Positions 8,896 through 18,059 of a stretch of 51,244 bases of DNA are shown here, piece by piece. The notes beneath the pieces were generated by a model, which did no database searches, was not told where the DNA came from, and saw only the letters and a program-made list of their open reading frames with translations. Source of the stretch: an uncultured Oscillospiraceae bacterium (GTDB lineage: Bacteria; Bacillota; Clostridia; Oscillospirales; Oscillospiraceae); NCBI GenBank assembly GCA_944387845.1, contig CALXGH010000035.1, positions 1-51,244 on the forward strand, read 5' to 3'. Position 1 is the stretch's first letter, and the number at the start of each line of letters is the position of its first letter. A program made the translations under genes and the position numbers.

Positions 8896-10311
8896 ATGTA
8901 CGAAAAATATGAATCTCCCTTATCTTCCCGCTATGCTTCAGACTATATGCTCCATCTGTTTTCTCAGGAAAAGCGTATCCAGACATGGAGAAAGCTCTGG
9001 GCGGCGCTGGCGCGGGCTGAGCATAAGCTCGGCCTGCCCATCACGGCGGAGCAGGTAGCGGAGCTGGAAGCCCATATTGATGATATTGATTTTGACTGCG
9101 CTGCACAGCGGGAAAAGGAAGTGCGCCATGATGTGATGGCTCATGTCTATGCCTATGGCAAAGCCGTTCCCTCTGCAGCAGGCATTATCCATCTGGGTGC
9201 CACCAGCTGCTATGTGACCGACAACGGCGATCTGATCCTCTATCGGGACGGTCTGCGCTACCTGCGTGGGGAGCTGCTGGGCGTTTTGAAAAACCTTACG
9301 GCCTTTGCGGACGAATATAAGGATTTGCCCACACTGGGATATACCCATTATCAGCCTGCCCAGCTTGTCACGGTTGGAAAGCGGGTCACACTATGGATGC
9401 AGGACTTTCTCTCCGATCTGGAGGAACTGGACTATGTTCTTGGCAGCATGAAGTTTCTCGGCTGCCGGGGCACCACAGGAACGGAAGCCAGCTTTGTAGA
9501 GCTTTTTGAGGGTGACACCGCCAAGATCGACGAGATGAACCGCCTTATCAGCGCGGAGTTTGGTTTTGGCCGCTGCTTCGATGTCTGTGGGCAGACCTAT
9601 CCCCGAAAGGTTGACAGCCGTATCCTGAACTGCCTCAGCTCCATTGCCCAAAGCGCATACCGGATGGCAAACGACATCCGGCTTCTGCAGCATGACCGGC
9701 AACTGGAAGAACCCTTTGAAAAGAACCAGATCGGCTCCTCCGCCATGGCCTACAAGCGCAACCCCATGCGCTCGGAGCGCATCTGCTCCCTGGCCCGCTA
9801 TTTGATGGCGGATGCGGCAAATGCTCCCATGACCGCTTCTGCCCAGTGGATGGAGCGCACCCTGGACGATTCTGCCAACCGCCGTATTTCCATGCCGGAG
9901 GGCTTCCTGTGCGCCGACGCCATCCTGCGTCTTGCCAACAACGTGACCCGTGGGCTTGTGGTCAATGAAAAGGTCATCGACAAAACCGTGCGGGAATACC
10001 TGCCCTTCATTGCCACAGAAAATCTGATGATGGAGGCCGTCAAGCGGGGCGGTGACCGGCAGGAGCTTCACGAGATCATTCGCCGTTGCTCCCACGCGGC
10101 CACCGCACGAATGAAGGAGGGCGAAACCTGCGACCTGCTTCACCGACTGGCGGCAGAACCCGCTTTCGGTATGACCGAAGATGAACTCAGTGCTCTGCTC
10201 CAACCGGAGGATTACATTGGCCGCTGCCCGGAACAGGTGGATGCGTTCCTTGCAAAAGTACGCCCCTTGCTTGAGGGAGCCTCCGCTGCATCCGGTGACA
10301 TTGAACTGTAA
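8896..10311 (+). CDS. purB: Adenylosuccinate lyase
   Basis: A 471-residue fumarase/aspartase-superfamily enzyme that cleaves SAICAR to AICAR and adenylosuccinate to AMP, each with release of fumarate. The start [15 protein letters not shown] is typical of clostridial PurB; ATG 8896 has AAAGGAAG upstream and is preferred over the in-frame ATG at 8863 inside the leader hairpin. The superfamily signature is seen in [15 protein letters not shown] near residue 280, and the catalytic histidine segment in VRHDVMAH and [11 protein letters not shown]. It serves the same pathway as purC and purA upstream, and guaA begins 11 bases after its stop. Confidence 0.94.
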   Translation: MYEKYESPLSSRYASDYMLHLFSQEKRIQTWRKLWAALARAEHKLGLPITAEQVAELEAHIDDIDFDCAAQREKEVRHDVMAHVYAYGKAVPSAAGIIHLGATSCYVTDNGDLILYRDGLRYLRGELLGVLKNLTAFADEYKDLPTLGYTHYQPAQLVTVGKRVTLWMQDFLSDLEELDYVLGSMKFLGCRGTTGTEASFVELFEGDTAKIDEMNRLISAEFGFGRCFDVCGQTYPRKVDSRILNCLSSIAQSAYRMANDIRLLQHDRQLEEPFEKNQIGSSAMAYKRNPMRSERICSLARYLMADAANAPMTASAQWMERTLDDSANRRISMPEGFLCADAILRLANNVTRGLVVNEKVIDKTVREYLPFIATENLMMEAVKRGGDRQELHEIIRRCSHAATARMKEGETCDLLHRLAAEPAFGMTEDELSALLQPEDYIGRCPEQVDAFLAKVRPLLEGASAASGDIEL

Positions 10312-10322
10312 GGAGACCCCCA

Positions 10323-11858
10323 ATGGAAAAAGTGTTGATCCTTGATTTCGGCGGACAGTATAACCAGCTGATCGCCCGGAGGGTCCGTGAGTGCAATGTC
10401 TACTGCGAGGTGCATCCCTATACCATGCCGATAGAGGCTATCAAAGCGTATTCTCCCATTGGCATCATTTTCACCGGAGGCCCCGGCAGCGTATATGAAG
10501 TCGACTCGCCTCAAATTGATCCCGCTGTCTTTGAGTTGGGTGTTCCTGTGCTCGGCATTTGCTACGGCTGCCAGCTCCTTGCTCACAATTTGGGTGGTCA
10601 GGTAACGCCTGCCCAGGATGATTCCGCCCGTGAATACGGCAAAACCGAAACTTATTACAATGTATCCAGTCCCATCTTCAAGGGGCTGCCCGAAAAGGGC
10701 GTCTCCTGGATGAGCCATGGTGACTATATGGCGAAGGTGCCTGCCGGTTTTCAGCTGACTGCCCGTTCCGCCGCCTGTCCTAATGTGGCCATCGCCGACG
10801 ATACTCGCCGTTTCTATGGTGTTCAGTTTCATCCGGAGGTCAATCACACGGAGTATGGCACGCAGATGATCCGCAATTTCCTGTACGAAGTCTGCAATGC
10901 CCGCGGCGACTGGACCATGGCGGATTACAAGAACACGGCGATCCGTCAGATCCGTGAAAAAGTGGGCAGCGGCAACGTGCTGTTGGCGCTCAGCGGCGGA
11001 GTGGACAGCTCCGTGTGTGCCGCGCTTTTGGCGGAAGCCATTGGAAGTCAACTTACCTGTGTTTTTGTAGACCACGGTTTGATGCGTCTGAATGAAGGGG
11101 ACGAGGTTGAACAGGCTTTTTCCAAATGGAGCATGAATTTTATCCGGGTCAATGCTGAGAGCCGATTCCTTTTGAAACTGGCTGGTGAGACTGAGCCGGA
11201 ACGCAAACGCAAGATTATCGGCGAGGAATTCATCCGCGTCTTTGAGGAAGAAGCCAAAAAAATCGGTGCCGTGGACCATCTCGCCCAGGGCACTATATAT
11301 CCCGATGTCATTGAGTCCGGAACTGGTACCGCCGCTGTCATCAAGAGCCATCACAATGTAGGCGGTTTACCCGACTATGTGGACTTCAAGGAGATCATCG
11401 AGCCGCTGAACATGCTGTTTAAGGACGAGGTGCGGCAGTTGGGCCGGGAACTTGGTCTTCCGGAATATCTGGTCAGCCGTCAGCCTTTCCCCGGTCCCGG
11501 CCTTGCCATCCGTATCATCGGGGATATTACGAAGGAGAAAGCCGATACCCTGCGGCAGGCAGATTTCATTTTCCGGGAAGAGATCGCCAAGACAGAACAG
11601 GATAAGTGCCTCAGTCAATATTTTGCTGTCCTGACCAACACCCGCAGCGTCGGCGTTATGGGCGACGGCAGAACCTACGAATATACGCTGGCGCTCCGTG
11701 CTGTCACCACCGATGACTTTATGACCGCTGATTGGGCGCGTATTCCCTATGAGGTGCTGGATCTAATCTCTGTGCGCATCGTTAATGAGGTACGGGGTAT
11801 CAACCGCATCGTTTACGATATTACGAGTAAGCCTCCCGCCACAGTGGAGTGGGAGTAA
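10323..11858 (+). CDS. guaA: GMP synthase, glutamine-hydrolysing
   Basis: A 511-residue enzyme that aminates XMP to GMP using glutamine and ATP. The class I amidotransferase domain (about residues 1-190) has the nucleophile in [15 protein letters not shown] and the His/Glu pair in [11 protein letters not shown]. The ATP pyrophosphatase loop is [10 protein letters not shown] near residue 225, and the dimerisation domain ends with [11 protein letters not shown], as usual for the family. GGAGA precedes the ATG. It is the last gene of the glutamine/purine cluster and is followed by a hairpin. Confidence 0.95.
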   Translation: MEKVLILDFGGQYNQLIARRVRECNVYCEVHPYTMPIEAIKAYSPIGIIFTGGPGSVYEVDSPQIDPAVFELGVPVLGICYGCQLLAHNLGGQVTPAQDDSAREYGKTETYYNVSSPIFKGLPEKGVSWMSHGDYMAKVPAGFQLTARSAACPNVAIADDTRRFYGVQFHPEVNHTEYGTQMIRNFLYEVCNARGDWTMADYKNTAIRQIREKVGSGNVLLALSGGVDSSVCAALLAEAIGSQLTCVFVDHGLMRLNEGDEVEQAFSKWSMNFIRVNAESRFLLKLAGETEPERKRKIIGEEFIRVFEEEAKKIGAVDHLAQGTIYPDVIESGTGTAAVIKSHHNVGGLPDYVDFKEIIEPLNMLFKDEVRQLGRELGLPEYLVSRQPFPGPGLAIRIIGDITKEKADTLRQADFIFREEIAKTEQDKCLSQYFAVLTNTRSVGVMGDGRTYEYTLALRAVTTDDFMTADWARIPYEVLDLISVRIVNEVRGINRIVYDITSKPPATVEWE

Positions 11859-11884
11859 GAATACTTTCCATATGCGACGAAAGA

Positions 11885-11922
11885 GGCGTCCTGCTCAGAC
11901 CATACTGGTTGAGTCGGACGCC
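11885..11922 (+). terminator. Terminator-like hairpin after guaA
   Basis: GGCGTCC (11885-11891) pairs with GGACGCC (11916-11922), enclosing a second helix CTCA/TGAG. It lies 26 bases after the guaA stop and is followed by CTTCATC rather than a clear T run. Confidence 0.55.
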
Positions 11923-11937
11923 CTTCATCATACATAT

Positions 11938-12105
11938 TCAGTCTCTGAGCCAATTTACAAGACTAAAGATAAAGTTATCAATGGATAGATCCTCGGCAAT
12001 CTGAGCTTCACGCTCAATTATTTGCAGAACGAGTTTCTGCTCTTGCTTGTTCAACTTCTCAACGGGTTCCTTATGACATTGTTCAACCTCGGACCTAAGC
12101 TGCAT
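11938..12105 (-). CDS. Possible small ORF or gene remnant, unknown function
   Basis: The minus strand encodes 55 residues starting MQLRSEVEQCHKEPVEKL and ending FIFSLVNWLRD before TGA. The composition is protein-like, with alternating charged and hydrophobic residues suggesting a helix. No ribosome site precedes the ATG, and an in-frame stop lies a few codons upstream, so this could be the tail of a decayed gene. I do not recognise the family. It sits in the gap between the purine cluster and the A+T-rich genes. Confidence 0.3.
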   Translation of the reverse strand: MQLRSEVEQCHKEPVEKLNKQEQKLVLQIIEREAQIAEDLSIDNFIFSLVNWLRD

Positions 12106-12178
12106 TGCGGGAAGTATTTATAAAAGTTATACAGCGTTTTTAGCAGTTTATTTATATTGTTCGCCCCCCTGTTGCAAC

Positions 12179-12300
12179 ACAATTACAGGTGGTGGTAGAA
12201 AGCTGTACCTAAAATGCAAAAATCTGCAAGCTATCACAATGTAATAACTTGCAGATTTTCTTGTTCCGTACCAGTGTTACCACCATGGTTCACAAATTGT
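12179..12300. repeat. 122-bp imperfect palindrome, possible MITE, with perfect 12-bp core stem
   Basis: AAAATCTGCAAG (12219-12230) pairs perfectly with CTTGCAGATTTT (12248-12259) around a 17-base loop. Outside it, GTAC (12205/12268), GGTGGTA with TACCACC (12191-12197/12278-12284) and ACAATT with AATTGT (12179-12184/12295-12300) pair at nearly symmetric positions. The octamer TGTACCTA occurs both at about 12204 and at 12299. The core could act as a bidirectional terminator. The nested symmetry suggests a small non-autonomous element, but no second copy is in the window. Nothing else in 12106-12426 was recognised. Confidence 0.5.
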
Positions 12301-12426
12301 ACCTATAAGAAGTAACCCTTTGCATACCGTGTTTTTTTATGCATTTACCGGGAGCTATAAAAACTCCGTTAGATGTGGAAAAGAGACGTATTATATTCCC
12401 TAAATTGTGTGTAAGGATAGAAATAT

Positions 12427-13065
12427 TTAAAGACCAAGTTCCTCGCCCACAAGAATAAATTTTATACGTCCAGCCGGACGGCTGTTTCTTGTGATGATCA
12501 TCTGGTTGCAGATTGATGTCTTGTTCTTGCAGTCAGCGCATACACCGGTAACGGCGCAGGGGGTCTCAAGGCCGAAGCGCTGAGCGTTCATTGGTGCAGC
12601 TATCTTTCTTGCTCTTTCAACGGCAGCTTCAATGCTGTCGCAGACTTTGTTCATGCCGGCAATGACAATTACATATTTCGGACCGTAAACGATCATACCA
12701 GTGCGGTTTCCACCGCCATCGATATTGACCATCTGGCCGTCAATGCTTATGCCGTTTGCACCGGTGATGAAATAATCGGCGTCGAAGCATTTCCTGGACA
12801 CTGCCACTTTTTCCTCGTCGGAGGAGGTGTTGTCCCTGTCGAAAACCACATAGTTGCCGTTTTTAACAGCGTCCACAAGACCTATCTGCTGAGCGCTGAG
12901 AGCACCGCCCCAACCAATGGATGAACCTTTGGGGATAAGCTCGAGAGCTTTTGCAAGAGCCTCTTCTTTTGTTGAGCAGTACCAGGCGTCAAAAAATCTG
13001 GACTGAAGATTTTTAACAGCTACTGCGCCTCGCTTATCATAATATAATTTAGTAGCATTTACCAT
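12427..13065 (-). CDS. LUD-domain (DUF162, LutC/YkgG-like) protein
   Basis: A 212-residue protein of the LUD family, related to subunit C of the lactate oxidation complex. Family features are SIGWGGALSAQQIG, DYFITGANGISIDGQMVNIDG, the glycine-rich GGGNRTGMIVYGPKYVIVIAG and a Cys-rich tail segment TGVCADCKNKTSICN. It is a stand-alone copy: no LutA or LutB iron-sulfur partners are nearby, so a role in lactate use cannot be concluded. Its start at 13065 has a GAGGTG site and a good SigA-type promoter. It runs opposite to the purine cluster and is the first gene with the A+T-rich codon use of the rest of the window. Confidence 0.85.
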   Translation of the reverse strand: MVNATKLYYDKRGAVAVKNLQSRFFDAWYCSTKEEALAKALELIPKGSSIGWGGALSAQQIGLVDAVKNGNYVVFDRDNTSSDEEKVAVSRKCFDADYFITGANGISIDGQMVNIDGGGNRTGMIVYGPKYVIVIAGMNKVCDSIEAAVERARKIAAPMNAQRFGLETPCAVTGVCADCKNKTSICNQMIITRNSRPAGRIKFILVGEELGL

Positions 13066-13110
13066 AAAAACACCTCGATAAAATAAAGATTTACAGTTTT
13101 AAGTGTATAT

Positions 13111-13139
13111 ATTTTACCACGGAAAAAAATTCCGGTCAA
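13111..13139 (-). promoter_or_regulatory. SigA-type promoter for the LUD-domain gene
   Basis: On the minus strand TTGACC is followed by a 17-base spacer and TAAAAT, 45 bases upstream of the ATG. Confidence 0.75.
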
Positions 13140-13166
13140 TTTTATCGTATATGTGAGGATATATAA

Positions 13167-13199
13167 AAACGCGCATACATCAAAAATGTATGCGCGTTT
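13167..13199 (-). terminator. Terminator of the 13228-14976 gene
   Basis: A perfect 14-bp stem (13167-13180 with 13186-13199) with a five-base loop, flanked by A/T runs on both sides. It lies 28 bases past the stop of the minus-strand membrane protein gene. Confidence 0.85.
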
Positions 13200-13227
13200 A
13201 AAATGCTTTCAGTATATTTCTGCTTTA

Positions 13228-14976
13228 TCAACTGTCTTCAGCATTGGAATCTGAGCCATTTTCTGTGCTACCTGGCTGATTTTCGCTTTCAACATCCGTA
13301 TTATTCTGCTCCTGACTGGATTCCGGCACGGACTCTTTACGTTTGACGGAGTAAGCGTTTACAATCTCATCCTGACTCTCAGGGGCGGATATAGCTACCG
13401 TGTCTCCAACGGATAGAAGAACGGCCACCGGTGCGTCTGCAGCGGATATGGAATAATAGATATCGCTGCCGTCAAGTTTTATATAAACAAATGTGTTACC
13501 GTCAATAACGGCTGTCCTTATATCAGAAATCGTACCTACGATTTCACCAGTATCGATATCGTCAGAAGAGAGAATGCCTTTGGAGGCAAGAAGCTCAACA
13601 TATTTCTGCTCGCACTCGGCAACTGTGGAGCCGGTAGCAACGATTTGATACTGCTGGACATTTACCATAGCATACATTTTGACAAGATCAGCACTGTCTT
13701 TTAGGGCCATGAAATATGTGGGTTCTGAGGAGATGTTGAGGAGCAGAGGGAAGGTCGCCTTGTAGGAAAGGTGCTGCACAACGCCCTCGGCAGAACTCAT
13801 AGCAGAGTACTCCTCGGCGCCAGGTATAGCATAGTATTTAGTCTCTTTTGTTCTCATGTTGGACAAAATGAAACCAACATTTGACTCATCAGAGCCAACG
13901 CTTGTTATGCCTGTGTATACATAAACGTCGTCATTTATGGCAATGTAGTTGGAACCGTCTGTGGTAACTGTAACGTCCTTCTGTCCAAATATTGAGTTAA
14001 AGAACCCATTCTTGTATGTGCCATAATAGTCATATTGTTCAATGATAAGGTCGTCGGAATACACTTTGTCTATCCATTCCGGAACGTCCTCATAATATTC
14101 GCACTCTCCAGTGATTGCGTTCATCAAAACGGCGCCCTTTATGTCCTCACCACCGAAAAGACCTATTGTCTTTACTATGCGGGGGCAGACCCAGTAGGGA
14201 ACACCGTTGTCATCTATCTCAAATGACGGTTCATCGAAGATGAAAGTAGGGTACTTGAATCTTAGATGGCGGTATACATTTCTACCAAAATGCTCGCATG
14301 TGGAGTATTTCATACCCTCCTCAAGGCGGACAACCTCAACCTCCTGGGTAACCATATTTATTATAATGTACGCTGGGAGGCCTTCACTTCTGTTATTAAA
14401 CCATTTTATGAGGTCTCCATAAATGAGAGGTGTTACACGCACTGGCTCATTTTTGTAGTTGATCTGGTTGTAGTCATCAGCAACTTCAAACTGGCTGACC
14501 ATATCCGAGAGCTCGCCAAGTTTTCTATCTCCAAGTTTTTTGGCTGAGTCTTCGTCCAGCATAGGTATCTGGGTGTATGAGATTTCGTCGATGTCAGTGG
14601 CAAAATCGCCGGCTTCAGGCACAAGAAGCTGACTATACTTGTTGGCATTGAAAATGACAGAGCTAATGATTGAGCCGATAATTACAACGACAACAAGTAT
14701 CACACAGATTATAAATGGTATGCGGCAGTTTGATTTTATAGCTGCGAAAAAGTTTATCTCTTCTTCTGTTTTATACATGTGGGCTTTCACTGAGCCGGAA
14801 ATAGTGCTGGCCAAGGACAACGCGCAGTAAACGGCAAAGGAAATAAAAACAAAGGTATAAAAATCAGGAGACTGGAGGTTTATTGGCGGCAAAACAACAT
14901 AAAAATATATGGCCGCAAACAGAATCGTCAAAATAATATTTCTGATGGTGCTCTTTGTAAAAAGTTTTTTGCTCAT
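13228..14976 (-). CDS. Large membrane protein of unknown function
   Basis: A 582-residue protein with three hydrophobic segments at about 11-30, 39-59 and 85-109, followed by a roughly 410-residue domain presumably outside the membrane and an acidic Ser/Asn-rich tail from about residue 548. The large domain contains repeated short stretches such as AYIIINMVTQEVEVVRL and GAVLMNAITGECEYYEDVP, which look like PepSY-type repeats. This resemblance is by eye only and no function is proposed. The start has AAGGAG eight bases upstream and a near-consensus promoter. It is a single-gene unit bounded by its own promoter and terminator, next to the LUD-domain gene. Confidence 0.8.
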   Translation of the reverse strand: MSKKLFTKSTIRNIILTILFAAIYFYVVLPPINLQSPDFYTFVFISFAVYCALSLASTISGSVKAHMYKTEEEINFFAAIKSNCRIPFIICVILVVVVIIGSIISSVIFNANKYSQLLVPEAGDFATDIDEISYTQIPMLDEDSAKKLGDRKLGELSDMVSQFEVADDYNQINYKNEPVRVTPLIYGDLIKWFNNRSEGLPAYIIINMVTQEVEVVRLEEGMKYSTCEHFGRNVYRHLRFKYPTFIFDEPSFEIDDNGVPYWVCPRIVKTIGLFGGEDIKGAVLMNAITGECEYYEDVPEWIDKVYSDDLIIEQYDYYGTYKNGFFNSIFGQKDVTVTTDGSNYIAINDDVYVYTGITSVGSDESNVGFILSNMRTKETKYYAIPGAEEYSAMSSAEGVVQHLSYKATFPLLLNISSEPTYFMALKDSADLVKMYAMVNVQQYQIVATGSTVAECEQKYVELLASKGILSSDDIDTGEIVGTISDIRTAVIDGNTFVYIKLDGSDIYYSISAADAPVAVLLSVGDTVAISAPESQDEIVNAYSVKRKESVPESSQEQNNTDVESENQPGSTENGSDSNAEDS

Positions 14977-15007
14977 GTGTCATTCTCCTTAAGAAAACAA
15001 TAATGAA

Positions 15008-15036
15008 ATTATATATAAAAAGAGACTTTATTGCAA
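15008..15036 (-). promoter_or_regulatory. SigA-type promoter for the 582-residue membrane protein
   Basis: On the minus strand TTGCAA, a 17-base spacer and a perfect TATAAT lie 31 bases before the ATG. Confidence 0.8.
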
Positions 15037-15191
15037 TATACCTATACTAAATAAGATTTATCAAAATACTTTAAATAAATTTGCCAGAACAGCTAAAATA
15101 AAAGAAATTTTTAAAAAAATGAAGGATAATTTCGAAAAAAGGAGTATAAAGAAATTGCAAGGCAAAAGTGTTGAAATTTTATCTTAGTTTT

Positions 15192-15214
15192 CCCATAAAT
15201 AAATGGGTTTTTTA
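15192..15214 (+). terminator. Short terminator hairpin upstream of dgt
   Basis: CCCAT (15192-15196) pairs with ATGGG (15203-15207), followed by TTTTTT. It points towards dgt and lies 31 bases before its ATG, so it is either an attenuator in the dgt leader or the end of a short transcript. The rest of the 14977-15245 gap shows only the minus-strand promoter. Confidence 0.55.
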
Positions 15215-15245
15215 TTAAAATACTTAGTTCTTTAAGGAAATATTT

Positions 15246-16256
15246 ATGACGGTAAGAGAAAAAAGAGAAAAATTAGAAGAAGTTTTGGTGGGCCCATATG
15301 GAGTAAAGGCTGTTATGTCAAAAGGACGGCAAACTCCTGAGGATGACTGTGATATAAGAACATGTTTTCAAAGAGATGTAGACAGAATAATACATAGTAA
15401 ATCTTTCAGGCGCCTTAAACATAAAACCCAGGTTTTCCTTCGACCGGAAGGAGATCATTACAGAACAAGACTTACCCATACTCTTGAGGTAACAAGGATC
15501 GCTAGAACAATTTCTAGAGCCCTTGAACTAAACGAGGATTTGACAGAGGCAATCGGTCTTGGACATGATCTGGGCCACACACCTTTCGGCCACGCCGGTG
15601 AGCGGGCTCTTGACATCCTGCTTAAAGACGAGGGTGGCTTCCGCCACTATGAGCAGAGTCTAAGAGTTGTAGACGTTCTGGAAAAAAACGGAAAAGGGCT
15701 CAACCTGACATACGAGGTAAGAGATGGCATTGTCCGCCACACAAACGACCCACTTGCCCAAACACTTGAAGGGCAGATAGTTCGGCTGTCTGACAAGATT
15801 GCCTATGTAAACCACGACGTGGACGACGCAATCCGGGCTGGAATAATGGATGAAAATGACATTCCTGAAGAGATTGCCGCGGCACTTGGCAGCGGGTACG
15901 GTGAGAGGATAAATACCCTTGTAAATGACGTAATTGAAAACAGCATGGGTAAAGGCGAAATAATCCAGAGCCCTGGGATGTTTTTTGTTTTAAAAAGTTT
16001 TAATGATTTCATGTTTGCCAGCGTATACAAAAATCCTGCGGCGAAAAGTGAGGAGACAAAGGTTTACGGTATGCTTGAAGGCATATACGAATATTACCTG
16101 AAAAGTCCTGAGCTTTTGCCGGAGGAGAACAAGCGGACAATTGGGACAGAGGGCCTGAGCCGCGCAATATGCGACTACATATCCGGCATGACTGACAGAT
16201 TTGCCGTAGACACATTCACAAATATCTATGTGCCCAGAGCATGGTCTGTTTTATAA
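15246..16256 (+). CDS. dgt: Deoxyguanosinetriphosphate triphosphohydrolase-like HD protein
   Basis: A 336-residue HD-superfamily hydrolase of the dGTPase family, which removes triphosphate from deoxynucleotides. Metal ligands are in RLTHTLEVTRIA and GHDLGHTPFGHAGE, with the later aspartate in SDKIAYVNHDVDDA. The N-terminal RIIHSKSFRRLKHKTQVF is typical of the family. At 336 residues it is of the shorter Gram-positive type, whose substrate range may differ from E. coli Dgt. It stands directly before dnaG and rpoD, as in many Clostridia, linking nucleotide pool control with replication genes. Confidence 0.92.
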   Translation: MTVREKREKLEEVLVGPYGVKAVMSKGRQTPEDDCDIRTCFQRDVDRIIHSKSFRRLKHKTQVFLRPEGDHYRTRLTHTLEVTRIARTISRALELNEDLTEAIGLGHDLGHTPFGHAGERALDILLKDEGGFRHYEQSLRVVDVLEKNGKGLNLTYEVRDGIVRHTNDPLAQTLEGQIVRLSDKIAYVNHDVDDAIRAGIMDENDIPEEIAAALGSGYGERINTLVNDVIENSMGKGEIIQSPGMFFVLKSFNDFMFASVYKNPAAKSEETKVYGMLEGIYEYYLKSPELLPEENKRTIGTEGLSRAICDYISGMTDRFAVDTFTNIYVPRAWSVL

Positions 16257-16308
16257 CTTAGCTGTTTAAAAGGGCATTTTAAGGAAATAATGTGAAAGGA
16301 GAGGGAAA

Positions 16309-18054
16309 GTGGCATTTTCAAGTCAGTTTTTAGATGAGTTAATCGCAAGAAATGACATTGTGGATGTTGTATCCGATTATGTCCAGCTTACGAAAAAAAG
16401 TGGAAGCAATATGTTTGGACTCTGTCCGTTTCACAGCGAGAAGACACCATCATTTTCCGTCTCCCAGTCAAAGCAGATATATCACTGTTTCGGATGCGGA
16501 AAAGGTGGCAGCGTAATAAACTTCATAATGGAGATTGAAAACCTGTCCTTTCCCGACGCGGTGGCTTTCCTTGCACGGCGAGTTAATATGCAGGTACCCG
16601 ATGACGATACGCCAGCGGAGACAAGAAGCAGACGCGCAAGGATGCTGGAACTCAATAAGGATGCGGCAAGATTTTTCTATAACGTACTGTCCACGAATGA
16701 GGGAAAAGTTGCTGTTGAGTATATAAACAGGCGCGGAATAAGCCGCCAGTCGGTGATAAATTTCGGGCTTGGTATGGCGCCCAACTCCTGGACAGCTCTC
16801 ACTGACGCGATGATAAAAAAAGGTTATTCACCTGGGGAACTATTGGATGCTGGGCTTATAAAGCGTGGAAAAGGTGGGAGCTATTACGACACTTTCAGGA
16901 ATAGACTCATGTTTCCTGTAATAGATGTAAGGGGCAGCGTCATAGGATTTTCAGGAAGGATACTTGATGACGGCGAGCCGAAGTATTTAAACTCGCCGGA
17001 TACTCTGGTGTTCAGTAAGCAGAGAAACCTCTTCGGACTTAATCTTGCAAAGCGTACTAAGATGAATATGCTGATACTGGTTGAGGGAAATGTGGATGTG
17101 GTTGCGCTTCATCAGGCAGGATTTGACTGCGCTGTTGCGTCTTTGGGTACATCTCTCACGCCTGACCAGGCAAGGCTTATGAGCAGGTATACTGAAAATA
17201 TCGTTATAGCTTACGATTCTGACGGGGCCGGCAAAAAGGCCACAGAGCGGGCTATCGGTATACTGGATAAGGTTGGGCTCAATGTAAAGGTTTTGCGAAT
17301 GAGCGGAGCCAAGGACCCGGATGAATTTATTAAGGCAAAGGGTGCCGATGCTTTCAGGACACTCCTTGAGCGCAGTGAAAATCATATAGAGTACCGGCTT
17401 CTGACGGCGCTTGGTAAATACGACATAGAGACCGATGAGGGACGGCTCGGTTATCTCAGTGAGGCTACATCTCTTCTTAGTGAGCTTGAAAATGCCATAG
17501 AGCGGGAGATATACAGCGCCAGAGTAGCCGAAACGGCAAAAATATCAGTCGAGGCTGTCAAAAACGAGGTGCGAAAGGCCTATGCCAGACGACAGGCGGC
17601 CCGACGAAAGCAGAAGGAACGGGAGAACATGCGCCCGGCCATATCGGCGCAGCCGAAAGAAAAATCATTGAGATATGAAAATGTATCGTCAGCCACTGCG
17701 GAAGAGGGAGTAATCAGGCTTCTGATGCTCGACCCGACGCTGGCATCCTTGACGGGAGAATTAAAAATAGAAGATTTCTCATCACCATTTTTGGCGAAAC
17801 TGTATGAAATGGTCCAGGAGAGATGTGCGGACGGTAGAAGTATGTCTTTGGCAATTCTAACTTCTGAGCTTCCGCCTGAGGAAGCCTCCCATCTGACTGA
17901 GATCATGCAGAAACCTGAAAATATGCAGGAGCGTGAAAAAGCCATGAGTGATTACATAGAGAAGATCAAAACTGAAAAACTGAAGAAAATTTCAAAGGAT
18001 AACCTTTTGGCTGTACAAGAAAAGCTGAAGGAAAAGAAAGGTTACGGAGGATAA
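16309..18054 (+). CDS. dnaG: DNA primase
   Basis: A 581-residue primase that makes RNA primers for replication. The N-terminal CHC2 zinc finger is seen in [11 protein letters not shown] and [10 protein letters not shown] (about residues 38-65). The TOPRIM catalytic core includes [16 protein letters not shown] and [10 protein letters not shown] (about residues 260-310). The C-terminal about 120 residues form the helicase-binding region. The start is GTG 16309, with GGAGAGG just upstream. Only five bases separate its stop from rpoD, so the two form a reduced macromolecular synthesis operon; rpsU is not present. Confidence 0.96.
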   Translation: MAFSSQFLDELIARNDIVDVVSDYVQLTKKSGSNMFGLCPFHSEKTPSFSVSQSKQIYHCFGCGKGGSVINFIMEIENLSFPDAVAFLARRVNMQVPDDDTPAETRSRRARMLELNKDAARFFYNVLSTNEGKVAVEYINRRGISRQSVINFGLGMAPNSWTALTDAMIKKGYSPGELLDAGLIKRGKGGSYYDTFRNRLMFPVIDVRGSVIGFSGRILDDGEPKYLNSPDTLVFSKQRNLFGLNLAKRTKMNMLILVEGNVDVVALHQAGFDCAVASLGTSLTPDQARLMSRYTENIVIAYDSDGAGKKATERAIGILDKVGLNVKVLRMSGAKDPDEFIKAKGADAFRTLLERSENHIEYRLLTALGKYDIETDEGRLGYLSEATSLLSELENAIEREIYSARVAETAKISVEAVKNEVRKAYARRQAARRKQKERENMRPAISAQPKEKSLRYENVSSATAEEGVIRLLMLDPTLASLTGELKIEDFSSPFLAKLYEMVQERCADGRSMSLAILTSELPPEEASHLTEIMQKPENMQEREKAMSDYIEKIKTEKLKKISKDNLLAVQEKLKEKKGYGG

Positions 18055-18059
18055 AGCAT

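Noticed and set aside
10212-11354. 380-codon open frame antisense to purB/guaA
   Set aside because: Shadow of guaA caused by its codon bias; no family features.
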